From assembly GCF_002803065.1 (NCBI RefSeq), contig NZ_NNBL01000010.1:1-64000 (forward strand): 64,000 nucleotides of DNA. Direction: 5' to 3'. Numbering within the stretch: the first letter of the stretch is position 1; the number at the start of each line of letters is the position of its first letter. The notes beneath the pieces are model-generated. The model was not told the DNA's origin and ran no database searches. It saw only the letters and a program-made list of their open reading frames with translations. A program made the position numbers and the translations under genes. Origin of the DNA: Streptomyces sp. CB01635 (GTDB lineage Bacteria > Actinomycetota > Actinomycetes > Streptomycetales > Streptomycetaceae). This document shows positions 51,099 through 58,457 of the stretch, piece after piece.

Positions 51099-52670
51099 GT
51101 GACGGAATCCACGAACGACCGCAGGCAGAAGCTCAACGGCCTGCGCGACAGGATCTCTTCGGCCGGCAGCAAGAACGACCTGATCGACGCGATCGACGAC
51201 GCCCTCGGCGTCTCGGGGCCGGTGGGCGAGCCGAAGGTGATCGAAGCGCTGGGCAAGCGCTACACCGGCCAGACCGACGAGGCCGACGCCGTGAGCGACC
51301 GGATCGACAAGATCGCCCGCAAGGGCCTGCCGCAGGTCTGGGTCGGCGACACGAGCGTCCTCGCCTCCGACGTGGTGGGCGCCGCCTCCCGCGACGCCCA
51401 GCAGATGATCGAGGCGTTCCAGGGCGGCGGCAAGGCCCTGATCGCGCTGTCCGACGCGCTGGAGACGGCGCAGACCCTGGACGGCACCGGCCGCGGCAAG
51501 CTGCGCGACGCCCGCGGCATGCTCGGCGGCAAGGACGGCTGGTTCGACGACTGGCACGAGGACGACGACGAGGAAGCCCTCCGTCTGAAGGCCCGCTCCC
51601 TGGCCTCGCACGGCGTCGACGACCTGCACAAGGCGGCCGCCGACGCCGATGACGCCGCCCGCGTCGCGGCCCGCGACCTCAACAAGTTCGCCGCCGAGGC
51701 CCGCGCCGGCCAGATGGGCACCGACGAACTGACCGCCGCCGACCGGCTCGCCCTCGCCGACACCGCCAACCCGGGCGGCGACCCCGAGCTGAACGAGATC
51801 CTCAGCGCCAACGACCTCGAACGCTCCGGCCGCGCCATGGAGAACATGTCGCCCGCCGAACGGGCCCGTATGGAAAGGCTGTTGGCGAACGCGTCGAGCC
51901 CGCAGGAGAAGGCGTACCTCATGAAGGCCCTCGCCTCGGGCCACGACGTCGGCGAGGTCGAGAAGTTCGGCGGGAAGATCCACGGCAAGGACGCGGCGTG
52001 GCTCTCGGAGCACCTGACGCCGGTCACCACGAATTCCGTCGCCTCCGGCAAGGAACAGCAGGATTTCCGTGGCGAGCTCTGGGACCAGGACGACGAGACC
52101 TGCGTCCCGTCCTCGACGGTCACGGCCCGCGCCCTCGTCGACCCGGTGTACGCGCTCGAACTCACCGGCGGCCCCGACGGTACCGACGACGACCCCGACC
52201 ACTTCCGCAAGCGCCTGCACGACGAGCAGTTCCGGATGAACGAGGAGGGCGACGGCGAGATGGACGGCTGGTGGTGGGACCGGCACCCGGCCGGCATGGA
52301 CGGCGACGGGCAGGAGGAGATCTCCAACAAGGAGCTCGGCCCGCACACCGGCGACAAGTACGACCAGAAGGAGATGGACGGCGCCGACGACCGGCGCGGC
52401 GTCCTGCCCGACATCGAGAAATCCGTCGCCGACGGCAAGCCCGTGCCCATCAACATCACACGAGTCGACGAGCACGGCGACCGCCACGGCCACAGCCTGA
52501 TGATCATCGGGCAGGAGGACGGCAAGCTGCAGGTCTACAACCCGTGGGGCACCACGTCCTGGATCAGCGAGGACGATTTCATCAACGGTGATCTCCAGGC
52601 CGTCGCCGACGACCGTTACTCCAAGGCCCACCAGGGCGACGTCAACCGCGTCTACATCCAGCAGGACTGA
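51099..52670 (+). CDS. Large protein with C-terminal papain-like (C39-like) cysteine protease domain
   Basis: A 523-residue protein with no signal peptide. Residues 1-200 are helical and acidic, like the N-terminal delivery part of T7SS effectors; 225-310 is a linker domain (NEILSANDLERSGRAMENMS; LMKALASGHDVGEVEKFGGK). Residues 325-523 look like a papain-fold peptidase: Gln330 and Cys335 (WDQDDETCVPSSTV), His465 (HGHSLMIIG) and Asn481 (VYNPWG) give a full oxyanion Gln and Cys-His-Asn triad in the right order. It is followed by a lipoprotein resembling an I42 inhibitor of papain-like proteases. Function is inferred from motifs only. Confidence 0.75.
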   Translation: MTESTNDRRQKLNGLRDRISSAGSKNDLIDAIDDALGVSGPVGEPKVIEALGKRYTGQTDEADAVSDRIDKIARKGLPQVWVGDTSVLASDVVGAASRDAQQMIEAFQGGGKALIALSDALETAQTLDGTGRGKLRDARGMLGGKDGWFDDWHEDDDEEALRLKARSLASHGVDDLHKAAADADDAARVAARDLNKFAAEARAGQMGTDELTAADRLALADTANPGGDPELNEILSANDLERSGRAMENMSPAERARMERLLANASSPQEKAYLMKALASGHDVGEVEKFGGKIHGKDAAWLSEHLTPVTTNSVASGKEQQDFRGELWDQDDETCVPSSTVTARALVDPVYALELTGGPDGTDDDPDHFRKRLHDEQFRMNEEGDGEMDGWWWDRHPAGMDGDGQEEISNKELGPHTGDKYDQKEMDGADDRRGVLPDIEKSVADGKPVPINITRVDEHGDRHGHSLMIIGQEDGKLQVYNPWGTTSWISEDDFINGDLQAVADDRYSKAHQGDVNRVYIQQD

Positions 52671-52677
52671 ACTCATC

Positions 52678-53154
52678 GTGCGAATGCGAAACTTTGTGCG
52701 TACCGCGGCCGCTTCGGCCGCCGCCCTCGTCACCCTTTCCGGCTGCGGCGGCTCCGCCGGACCCGCCGCGATCGGGCCGGGCGAGCGGAGCGTCTCCGTC
52801 GACAAGGGCGACACGTTCACGCTCGAGGTCCCGGCCAGCCCCGCCCTCGGCCAGAACTGGTACCTGGCGAGCCCGCGCCCCGACCAGGGCGTCGTCACGT
52901 ACCAGGGCAGGCGCGAGGAGGAGGACGGGGGCGACGAAGACCTCATCGGCAGTGGCGACGGCGCGCAGTTCTTCGACTTCAAGGCACGCGCGGCCGGGAC
53001 GACGACGGTGAAACTGCTGTTCTGCCCGCACGGCCTGTGCGGGAGCGCCGCGGAGGTCAGCGCGAGCCCGGTCCCGACGGCCACGACCACGGAGGGCCCG
53101 ACGAAGTCGGACGACGAGGTCGCCTACTACGTCTACACGATCACGGTCCGCTGA
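52678..53154 (+). CDS. Lipoprotein resembling chagasin (I42) cysteine-protease inhibitor
   Basis: A 158-residue lipoprotein: signal peptide with lipobox TLSGC (C23), then a beta-sandwich-like domain. Three segments line up with chagasin loops: SPALGQNWYL for the NPTTGYxW loop, GSGDGAQFFDFKARAAGTTT for the GxGG...F.A..G segment, and CPHGLC in place of RPW, with two Cys that may form a disulfide. I42 proteins block papain-like proteases, and the upstream gene encodes such a domain. GTG start with AGGA ten bases upstream; the ATG two codons later is possible. Confidence 0.72.
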   Translation: MRMRNFVRTAAASAAALVTLSGCGGSAGPAAIGPGERSVSVDKGDTFTLEVPASPALGQNWYLASPRPDQGVVTYQGRREEEDGGDEDLIGSGDGAQFFDFKARAAGTTTVKLLFCPHGLCGSAAEVSASPVPTATTTEGPTKSDDEVAYYVYTITVR

Positions 53155-53167
53155 CCTGCACGGGAAC

Positions 53168-53203
53168 GGAACGACGAACGGAACGACGAACGGAACGACG
53201 AAC
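53168..53203 (+). repeat. 12-bp tandem repeat before the 136-residue gene
   Basis: GGAACGACGAAC occurs three times without gaps (53168, 53180, 53192), followed by a partial unit that runs into the next start codon. Each unit carries a GGAA that could act as a weak ribosome-binding site. Confidence 0.85.
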
Positions 53204-53219
53204 GGAACGACGGAACGGA

Positions 53220-53630
53220 ATGACCATGGTCCACGACGGCGCACCGCGCACCGACGACGAGGTGCTCGCCGCCACCGACGTCCCGACGCTGCTGCGCCAC
53301 GGCCTGGCCCGTGACACCTTCCGCACCGCGCTCTTCGGCGACGGCGCGATCGCCGCCGCCGTCACCCTCGACCGGCTCGGCGTGCTGCCGCGCTCGGTGA
53401 CGTACGTGGCGGAGATCGTCCGGGCCGGCGGCCTCGCGTACGCGGCCGCGCTGCCCGAGCCGCTGCCGTCACGTGAGGCGTCCGCGTGCCTGCGGGACTG
53501 GTTGGGGACGGCGGCGCAGGCGGCAGAGGCGCCGGGTGACGAGACGCGGGCGGCGCGGTGGCTGGAGACGGTCGCGGAGATCGTCGCGATGCGCCGCGCC
53601 GGCCGGGGCGAGGTGTCTCGGGGTTCCTAG
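53220..53630 (+). CDS. Unknown 136-residue helical protein
   Basis: A soluble, Ala/Arg-rich, mostly helical protein (DDEVLAATDVPTLLRHGLAR; SREASACLRDWLGTAAQAAE; AARWLETVAEIVAM). I do not recognise the family with confidence. It lies 65 bp after the I42-like gene, same strand, so it probably belongs to the same cluster. Two ATGs (53220 and 53226) are possible starts. Confidence 0.68.
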   Translation: MTMVHDGAPRTDDEVLAATDVPTLLRHGLARDTFRTALFGDGAIAAAVTLDRLGVLPRSVTYVAEIVRAGGLAYAAALPEPLPSREASACLRDWLGTAAQAAEAPGDETRAARWLETVAEIVAMRRAGRGEVSRGS

Positions 53631-53640
53631 GGGCCTGAGG

Positions 53641-53677
53641 GTCTCCCCTGCTCGAGCGCAGCCGAGAGCTTGGGGGA
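53641..53677. repeat. Interspersed GC-rich palindromic repeat, copy 2
   Basis: GTCTCCCCTGCTCGAGCGCA followed by GCCGAGAGCTTGGGGGA, the standard form of a repeat frequent in Streptomyces intergenic DNA. It lies 11 bp after the stop of the 136-residue gene. A diverged copy is inside the NUDIX gene at 26507. Confidence 0.75.
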
Positions 53678-53777
53678 GCGTGCGTCGCAAGGCGGAGGAG
53701 GGAGTCGGCGACTGACGACAACGCCGCTCGGTGCGGCACCGGACCCCGCGAGCCCGGCGTGGCCCGAACGAGAGGCC

Positions 53778-54044
53778 CTAGCGGTCTTCGGGCCGCTTCT
53801 TGCCGTCCAGCTCGTCCCACCACTCGTCGGACTTCGCGTCCCCGGAGGGGTCGTCCCACCAGCGGTCGTCGGGGCCGCGGCGGTTGGCGACGATCGCGGC
53901 GACGGGCGGAATCACCATCGCCACGATGCACATCGCCACGGCGGCGGGCACGGACCAGAGGCGCACGACGGCCCAGGCCAGGACGAACAGGCCGATGCAG
54001 AAGCCCATCATGGCGAAGTACAGATGACGACGCCGCGAGTACAT
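53778..54044 (-). CDS. DUF3099 membrane protein
   Basis: An 88-residue protein with two hydrophobic segments (about 8-28 and 33-52) and an acidic, Trp-rich tail (DDRWWDDPSGDAKSDEWWDEL), the signature of DUF3099. Function unknown; conserved in actinobacteria. It ends the leftward pair with the DsrE-like gene. Confidence 0.9.
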   Translation of the reverse strand: MYSRRRHLYFAMMGFCIGLFVLAWAVVRLWSVPAAVAMCIVAMVIPPVAAIVANRRGPDDRWWDDPSGDAKSDEWWDELDGKKRPEDR

Positions 54045-54069
54045 GCTTCAAGCGTAGGTCCGCGCCGCG

Positions 54070-54432
54070 TCAATAGACGAGCGCCTGCGTCCCGTCCGTC
54101 ATCGCCTCCTGCACGAAGACCTGCGCGCCGGCGATCCGGACGCCCTCGATGACGTCCTTCTCCGTGATCTCGCGGCGGGCCGCGCACTGCGTGCACAGCG
54201 TGATCCGCCCGGCCGCCAGGATCGACTCGATCAGGTCGGGCAGCGGTGCGGCGTGCGGCAGCTCGAACTCGGCGGCGCGGCCCGGCAGCGCGAACCACGA
54301 CGACTCGCCGGTCAGCCAGAGCGAGACCTCCACCCCGCTGGCCACGGCCACCGCCGCCACCGTGAAGGCCTGCGAGCAGCGTTCGGGGGCATCGGCCCCC
54401 GCGGTCACCTTGATCACGAGCTTGTTCGCCAT
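54070..54432 (-). CDS. DsrE/DsrF-like family protein
   Basis: A 120-residue Rossmann-like protein: LVIKVTAGADAPERCSQAFTV, GVEVSLWLTGESSW and a Cys pair in ITLCTQCAARREITEKDV. DsrE-like proteins often take part in sulfur relay through such Cys; C-x2-C here could bind a metal or transfer sulfur. It lies 25 bp upstream of the DUF3099 gene, leftward, and divergent from the unknown membrane-anchored cluster. Confidence 0.85.
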   Translation of the reverse strand: MANKLVIKVTAGADAPERCSQAFTVAAVAVASGVEVSLWLTGESSWFALPGRAAEFELPHAAPLPDLIESILAAGRITLCTQCAARREITEKDVIEGVRIAGAQVFVQEAMTDGTQALVY

Positions 54433-54544
54433 GGCTGAATCGTAATCAGGGCCGGCACAACCACGGGCGTGGCCTGTGGGTCTCTTGTGCGCGCGGATAC
54501 GGAATCTGCGCTTCACGTTCCATTCGAGTTCTGTGGGGGGACCG

Positions 54545-55318
54545 TTGGAAGACATAGAAGTAAGCGAAAGGGACGAGCGCGACGACGTCGGCGAGAGCCC
54601 GGCCCGCAGGCCGCGCCGCCGCGGCCGCACCGCCCTGCTGATCGCCTGCGCCGCGGCGCTGGGCGTCGTCGCGGGCACGTGCGTCGGCTATGTCGTACAG
54701 GCCGGGCGTGCCCCGGACCCGCTGCCGCCGCTGTCCCAGCCGGTCGTGCCGCAGTCGAAGGGCAAGGCCCCCGAGCCGCTGTCCGCCGCGCGGGACCGCA
54801 AGGTCCGCACGGACGGCGATCTGCGCAAACTGCTGGTCAAGAGGCCCAAGGGGGCCACGGACCTGCCAAATGCGCCCACGTCGGACCGCTGGCAGAGCGT
54901 CCTGGAGATGGCGGAGATGTACACGAAGCCCGACACCGTCTTCACCCACCTGGTTGAGGCGGATTTCCGGCGTGCGGCGCTGGACAGGTGGCGGGAGGAC
55001 GGAACGATGGTCAGCGTCCGCCTGAGGCAGTACCGCGACGAAGCGACCGTGGCGTCCGCCGAGGACGCCCTGAACGAGCAGGGCTGGGCCGAGGGTCGTC
55101 ACCCGTCCACGGTCGGCCGCGCCATTCCCGGTTCGGGCACGGGCCAGGTCTATGTCCACGCGCAGCCCGAGCGGGAAGCCGGCTACATGCCGCTGTACAC
55201 CGCCGAGGCGTACGCGTCCCGGGGCGACATCCTCATGGAGGTCTCGTTGGTGGGCCCCCGCCCGATCAGCAAGAAGCGGGCCATGCAGGTGGCCCGACAG
55301 CAGTGGGAGCGCCTGTGA
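54545..55318 (+). CDS. Membrane-anchored protein of unknown function, first of three
   Basis: A 257-residue protein: acidic N-terminus, Arg-rich patch (ARRPRRRGR), one membrane helix (about 30-53) and a 200-residue outer domain (LRKLLVKRPKGATD, EADFRRAALDRWREDG, GYMPLYTAEAYASRGDILMEVSL). No family recognised. The TTG start has a G-run upstream, but a GTG four codons earlier is possible. It overlaps the next gene by 1 bp (TGATG). Confidence 0.75.
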   Translation: MEDIEVSERDERDDVGESPARRPRRRGRTALLIACAAALGVVAGTCVGYVVQAGRAPDPLPPLSQPVVPQSKGKAPEPLSAARDRKVRTDGDLRKLLVKRPKGATDLPNAPTSDRWQSVLEMAEMYTKPDTVFTHLVEADFRRAALDRWREDGTMVSVRLRQYRDEATVASAEDALNEQGWAEGRHPSTVGRAIPGSGTGQVYVHAQPEREAGYMPLYTAEAYASRGDILMEVSLVGPRPISKKRAMQVARQQWERL

Positions 55319-56211
55319 TGAGCGACGCTGACACCACGCCCGGGGCCGCGCCGGCCGACGGGGCAATCTCTCCCGGGGCCGTGCCGGCCGACGGGGCAAT
55401 CTCTCCCGGGGCCGTGCCGGCCGACGGGACAACCCTTCCCGAGGCCGTCACGCCCGGCACCCGCCCACCCGGAGACCGGCGCCGTCGCCTCCTCACGCGC
55501 GTCGCCGTGCCCGTGCTGCTGCTCGGTGTGGTCGCCGGTGGTGTCGGCTACACCGTGGTCCGGGTCGAGGGCGCCGACCGGGACGCCGGGGCCGCCCGCT
55601 ACAAGTTCCCGGATACGCCCCGCGACAGGCCGGCGCGGGACAAGGGGCGTACGGGCCTGAAGGCCTCCCTGCTCCCGATGCCCGAGGGATACCGGGCCGG
55701 GCCCGACATCGCCGGGTTCGGCGCCGACACCGAGCTCAGCGGCCGGCAGGCGGCCGCCCTGCGCAAGCAGTCCCTGCGTCCGCTGCCGCTCAAGGAGCGG
55801 CGCCGGCTGGAGGGGGAGTTCGACCGGCAGGAGATCAAGGGCATGGCGATGCGCAGCTACGCGTCGGGTAACCGGGCCGACGGCGGCATCGTCGTCACCA
55901 TCTCGCTGTCGCGGATGGGCAACCGGCAGGCCGCCCGGCAGATCTCCCGGTTCCAGTCGCGCTTCGCCGAGGCGATGACGGTGTTCCGCAAGGGCCCGAA
56001 GATCAAGGGTCACAAGGACGCCGGCTGCTTCCTGCCGCCCGCGGACAAAGAGGAGAAGCTCGACATCATGGTCTGCTCCGGATACAGCGGGGACGTGCTG
56101 GTGAGCTTCACCGCGTACGGGACGAAGGACGGCCTCGTCTCCTCCGGCGAACCCGCCGAGCTGATGCGTGAACAGCTCGACGCCGTCGAGTCGCCCGGGG
56201 AGGCGGTGTGA
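55318..56211 (+). CDS. Membrane-anchored protein of unknown function, second of three
   Basis: A 297-residue protein with the same layout as its neighbours: cytosolic N-terminus, basic patch (GDRRRRLL), one membrane helix (about 62-80) and an outer domain (LLPMPEGYRAGPDIAGFGAD; VVTISLSRMGNRQAARQISRF; DAGCFLPPADKEEKLDIMVC, two Cys likely disulfide-bonded). The N-terminus holds three 33-bp coding repeats. Function unknown. Confidence 0.78.
   Translation: MSDADTTPGAAPADGAISPGAVPADGAISPGAVPADGTTLPEAVTPGTRPPGDRRRRLLTRVAVPVLLLGVVAGGVGYTVVRVEGADRDAGAARYKFPDTPRDRPARDKGRTGLKASLLPMPEGYRAGPDIAGFGADTELSGRQAAALRKQSLRPLPLKERRRLEGEFDRQEIKGMAMRSYASGNRADGGIVVTISLSRMGNRQAARQISRFQSRFAEAMTVFRKGPKIKGHKDAGCFLPPADKEEKLDIMVCSGYSGDVLVSFTAYGTKDGLVSSGEPAELMREQLDAVESPGEAV
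55342..55440 (+). repeat. 33-bp coding tandem repeat
   Basis: Three units (55342, 55375, 55408) begin GGGGCC(G)CGCCGGCCGACGGG or GGGGCCGTGCCGGCCGACGG and encode GA(A/V)PADGAISP-like peptides; the third is diverged at its 3' end. The frame is kept whatever the copy number. Confidence 0.88.
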
Positions 56212-57068
56212 GCGCCGAGACGATGCCGACCGACGCATCCCTGCCCCTGCCCCTGCCCGTGCCCTCGGCTGAGCCCGCACCCGCACCCGCCGCCCCCGAG
56301 CAGGCGCCCAAGGACCGCCGCGTCCTGCGCGCCGTGTTGCGCTGGACCTCCGCGGTCGTCGTCTTCGGCGCGCTCGCCGGGGCGGCCGCGTACGGCGTCA
56401 CCGAGCAGCAGCGCACCCGCCTGCCGGGCCTCGCCACGGCCTCGGACGGGCGCTGGACCTACCCGGAGCTGGTGCGGCCCCCGCTGCCCGAGGGCAGCCC
56501 GGCCCCCTTCGCCGAGGCCAACACCGCGCAGGCGCACTACGCCGACCCGCGCGCCCTCGTACTGAAGGCCCCCGAGGGTGCCCGGCCCGACCCGGGCGTC
56601 AAGACCGACGACGGCTGGGTGCCCAAGTCCGTCCTGCTCGCGCAGTTCATGAGGGAGGAGCGCGAGGAGCTGGGCCAGGACCTGACCGACGCCGGCCTGC
56701 GGCACATCGCCGGGCGTGGCTGGATCATGCCGGACGGGACCACGAGCCGCGTGTTCCTGCTCCACTTCGGCACCGGAGCGGCCGCCCAGGAGTTCTCCGA
56801 CGGGCTGGTCGGCAGCTTCACCCCCGTCCGGCAACTGGCGGGGACCGCCGACGCGGCCCTCGACGAGTCGTACCCGGACGACGCGCACGTCAAGAACGTC
56901 ACGGAGTACGTCTACGACGAGGCACGACCGCGCGGCGCCGAGCATGTGCGCAGCGCCTATCTGGTCGCGGGCGACACGGTCGGCCTGGTCGTCCAGTCCC
57001 GTAAGGGCACCGCCCCCGCCGTCCCCTTCCGGCAGGCGGTCGTCCTGCAGAGCCAGCTCCTGAGCTGA
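56208..57068 (+). CDS. Membrane-anchored protein of unknown function, third of three
   Basis: A 286-residue protein: Pro/Ala-rich cytosolic N-terminus, one membrane helix (about 43-64), and an outer domain (DGRWTYPELVRPPLPEGSPA; GLRHIAGRGWIMPDGT; TSRVFLLHFGTGAAAQEF; AYLVAGDTVGLVVQSRKG). The GTG overlaps the upstream stop by 4 bp, so all three are translationally coupled. They may form a complex outside the membrane (inference). Confidence 0.78.
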   Translation: MSAETMPTDASLPLPLPVPSAEPAPAPAAPEQAPKDRRVLRAVLRWTSAVVVFGALAGAAAYGVTEQQRTRLPGLATASDGRWTYPELVRPPLPEGSPAPFAEANTAQAHYADPRALVLKAPEGARPDPGVKTDDGWVPKSVLLAQFMREEREELGQDLTDAGLRHIAGRGWIMPDGTTSRVFLLHFGTGAAAQEFSDGLVGSFTPVRQLAGTADAALDESYPDDAHVKNVTEYVYDEARPRGAEHVRSAYLVAGDTVGLVVQSRKGTAPAVPFRQAVVLQSQLLS

Positions 57069-57101
57069 CCGCCCGCACCCCGCTTGGGTGACCTCATCGA
57101 G

Positions 57102-57140
57102 AGAGCCGGGCCCCACCCGACTAAAGTGGGGCCCGGCTCT
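57102..57140 (+). terminator. Terminator after the three-gene unknown operon
   Basis: AGAGCCGGGCCCCAC (57102-57116) and its exact complement (57126-57140), 15 bp with a 9-nt loop. It separates the operon from the small membrane gene. Confidence 0.88.
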
Positions 57141-57171
57141 GTACCGACCACCGCTCACCGAGGAGCACCCC

Positions 57172-57273
57172 GTGCTTGAGGCCTTCTTCTCCGCTCTCCT
57201 TGTCCTGGTCTGCGTCGGCGTTCTCGCGTTCGCCGGGCTGACCGTGAAGAAGCTGTACCAGGGCCAGCGCTGA
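57172..57273 (+). CDS. Very small membrane protein (33 aa)
   Basis: A 33-residue peptide: one hydrophobic helix (AFFSALLVLVCVGVLAFAGL) and a basic tail (KKLYQGQR). The GTG start has GAGGAG seven bases upstream. Such short single-helix proteins are conserved in this position in Streptomyces as far as I remember. Function unknown. Confidence 0.7.
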   Translation: MLEAFFSALLVLVCVGVLAFAGLTVKKLYQGQR

Positions 57274-57301
57274 CCCCCACCAGAGAGACGCTTCGCAGAC
57301 C

Positions 57302-57874
57302 ATGATCGAGATCCCGTCCGACCTGCACCCCGACCTCGTCCCCCTGGTGTTCCTCCTCGGCAACTGGGCGGGCGCGGGTGTCACCGACTTCCCCGGCGCC
57401 GAGAAGGCGAACTTCGGGCAGGAGGTCTCCTTCACCCATGACGGGCGGGACTTCCTCGAGTACCACTCGCACACCTGGATCCTCGACTCCGAGGGCAACA
57501 AGGTGAAGCCCCTGGAGACCGAGTCCGGGTTCTGGCGGATCGACAAGGACCGCAAGGTCGACGTCGTCATGGTCCGCGACGACGGCGTCGTCGAGATCTG
57601 GTACGGCGAGCTGGCCGACCAGAAGCCGCAGATCGACCTGGTCACGGACGCCGTCGCGCGCACCGCGACCGCGGCACCGCACACCGGCGGCAAGCGGCTC
57701 TACGGCTATGTGAAGAGCGACCTGATGTGGGTCGGCGAGAAGCAGACCCCGGAGGTCGAGCTGCGCCCCTACATGTCGGCCCAGCTGAAGAAGGTCGTCT
57801 CCCCGGACGACGTGGCCGAGATGGCCCGCAACCTGCCGGACCTGCCCGACGACGGCATCGCCTTCTTCAAGTAG
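57302..57874 (+). CDS. FABP-like / nitrobindin-family protein
   Basis: A 190-residue beta-barrel protein of the nitrobindin (DUF1794/THAP4 C-domain) family. The N-terminal GxWxGxG motif is present (LGNWAGAGVTDFP), and strands EVSFTHDGRDFLEYHSHTWI and ESGFWRID follow. Nitrobindins bind ferric haem through a His near the C-terminus; the matching segment here reads LRPYMSAQL, with Tyr where I expect His, so haem binding is uncertain. It lies 82 bp upstream of nur. Confidence 0.88.
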   Translation: MIEIPSDLHPDLVPLVFLLGNWAGAGVTDFPGAEKANFGQEVSFTHDGRDFLEYHSHTWILDSEGNKVKPLETESGFWRIDKDRKVDVVMVRDDGVVEIWYGELADQKPQIDLVTDAVARTATAAPHTGGKRLYGYVKSDLMWVGEKQTPEVELRPYMSAQLKKVVSPDDVAEMARNLPDLPDDGIAFFK

Positions 57875-57896
57875 TCCGGCGGCCCAATGGTCCAGT

Positions 57897-57924
57897 AGTC
57901 CCGAAGTCCAGCAGTCCAGAAGTC
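57897..57924. repeat. 8-bp direct repeats upstream of nur
   Basis: AGTCCCGA, AGTCCAGC, AGTCCAGA and AGTC follow each other with an exact 8-bp period (57897, 57905, 57913, 57921), 32-60 bp upstream of the nur start. Confidence 0.75.
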
Positions 57925-57955
57925 GTTCCCGGCAAGTAGACCTACACTCGGCGGT

Positions 57956-58423
57956 GTGGTGAGCACCGACTGGAAGAGCGACCTGCGGCAGCGCGGCTAC
58001 CGGCTGACGCCTCAGCGTCAGCTGGTCCTCGAGGCCGTCGACACCCTCGAGCACGCGACCCCCGACGACATCCTCTGCGAAGTGCGCAAGACGGCGTCGG
58101 GGATCAACATCTCGACCGTCTACCGCACCCTCGAGCTGCTCGAGGAGCTGGACCTCGTCAGCCATGCCCACCTCGGGCACGGCGCGCCGACGTACCACCT
58201 CGCGGACCGGCACCACCACATGCACCTGGTGTGCCGGGACTGTACGAACGTGATCGAGGCCGACGTCGAGGTCGCCGCCGAGTTCACCGCGAAGCTGCGC
58301 GACACCTTCGGGTTCGACACCGACCTCAAGCACTTCGCGATCTTCGGCCGCTGCGCCGACTGCTCCAAGCGGGACGGCACGGAGATCAAGGGCGGCGACG
58401 AATCCGCCGCCCCGCAGGAATAA
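57956..58423 (+). CDS. nur: Nickel-responsive Fur-family regulator Nur
   Basis: A 155-residue Fur-family repressor nearly identical over long stretches to Nur of S. coelicolor as I remember it. The helix-turn-helix is RGYRLTPQRQLVLEAV / INISTVYRTLELLEEL. Metal ligands described for Nur are present: H70, H72 and H126 (Ni site) and H33, H86, H88, H90 (M site). With nickel it represses the nickel uptake genes and sodF and indirectly allows Ni-SOD. The gene starts GTG-GTG; a TACACT hexamer ends 7 nt upstream, so the mRNA may be leaderless. Confidence 0.95.
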   Translation: MVSTDWKSDLRQRGYRLTPQRQLVLEAVDTLEHATPDDILCEVRKTASGINISTVYRTLELLEELDLVSHAHLGHGAPTYHLADRHHHMHLVCRDCTNVIEADVEVAAEFTAKLRDTFGFDTDLKHFAIFGRCADCSKRDGTEIKGGDESAAPQE

Positions 58424-58457
58424 GCGCGTCCGTGTGCTCGTCGTAGTGTCTGTGAAC

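Noticed and set aside
50535..53090. 851-codon minus-strand frame opposite the protease-inhibitor cluster
   Set aside because: No domain, Val/Gly/Leu-rich antisense composition, while the plus strand shows consistent starts, ribosome-binding sites and motifs.
53168..53203. Tandem repeats considered as a CRISPR array
   Set aside because: The 12-bp units are head-to-tail without spacers, and no cas genes are in the window.
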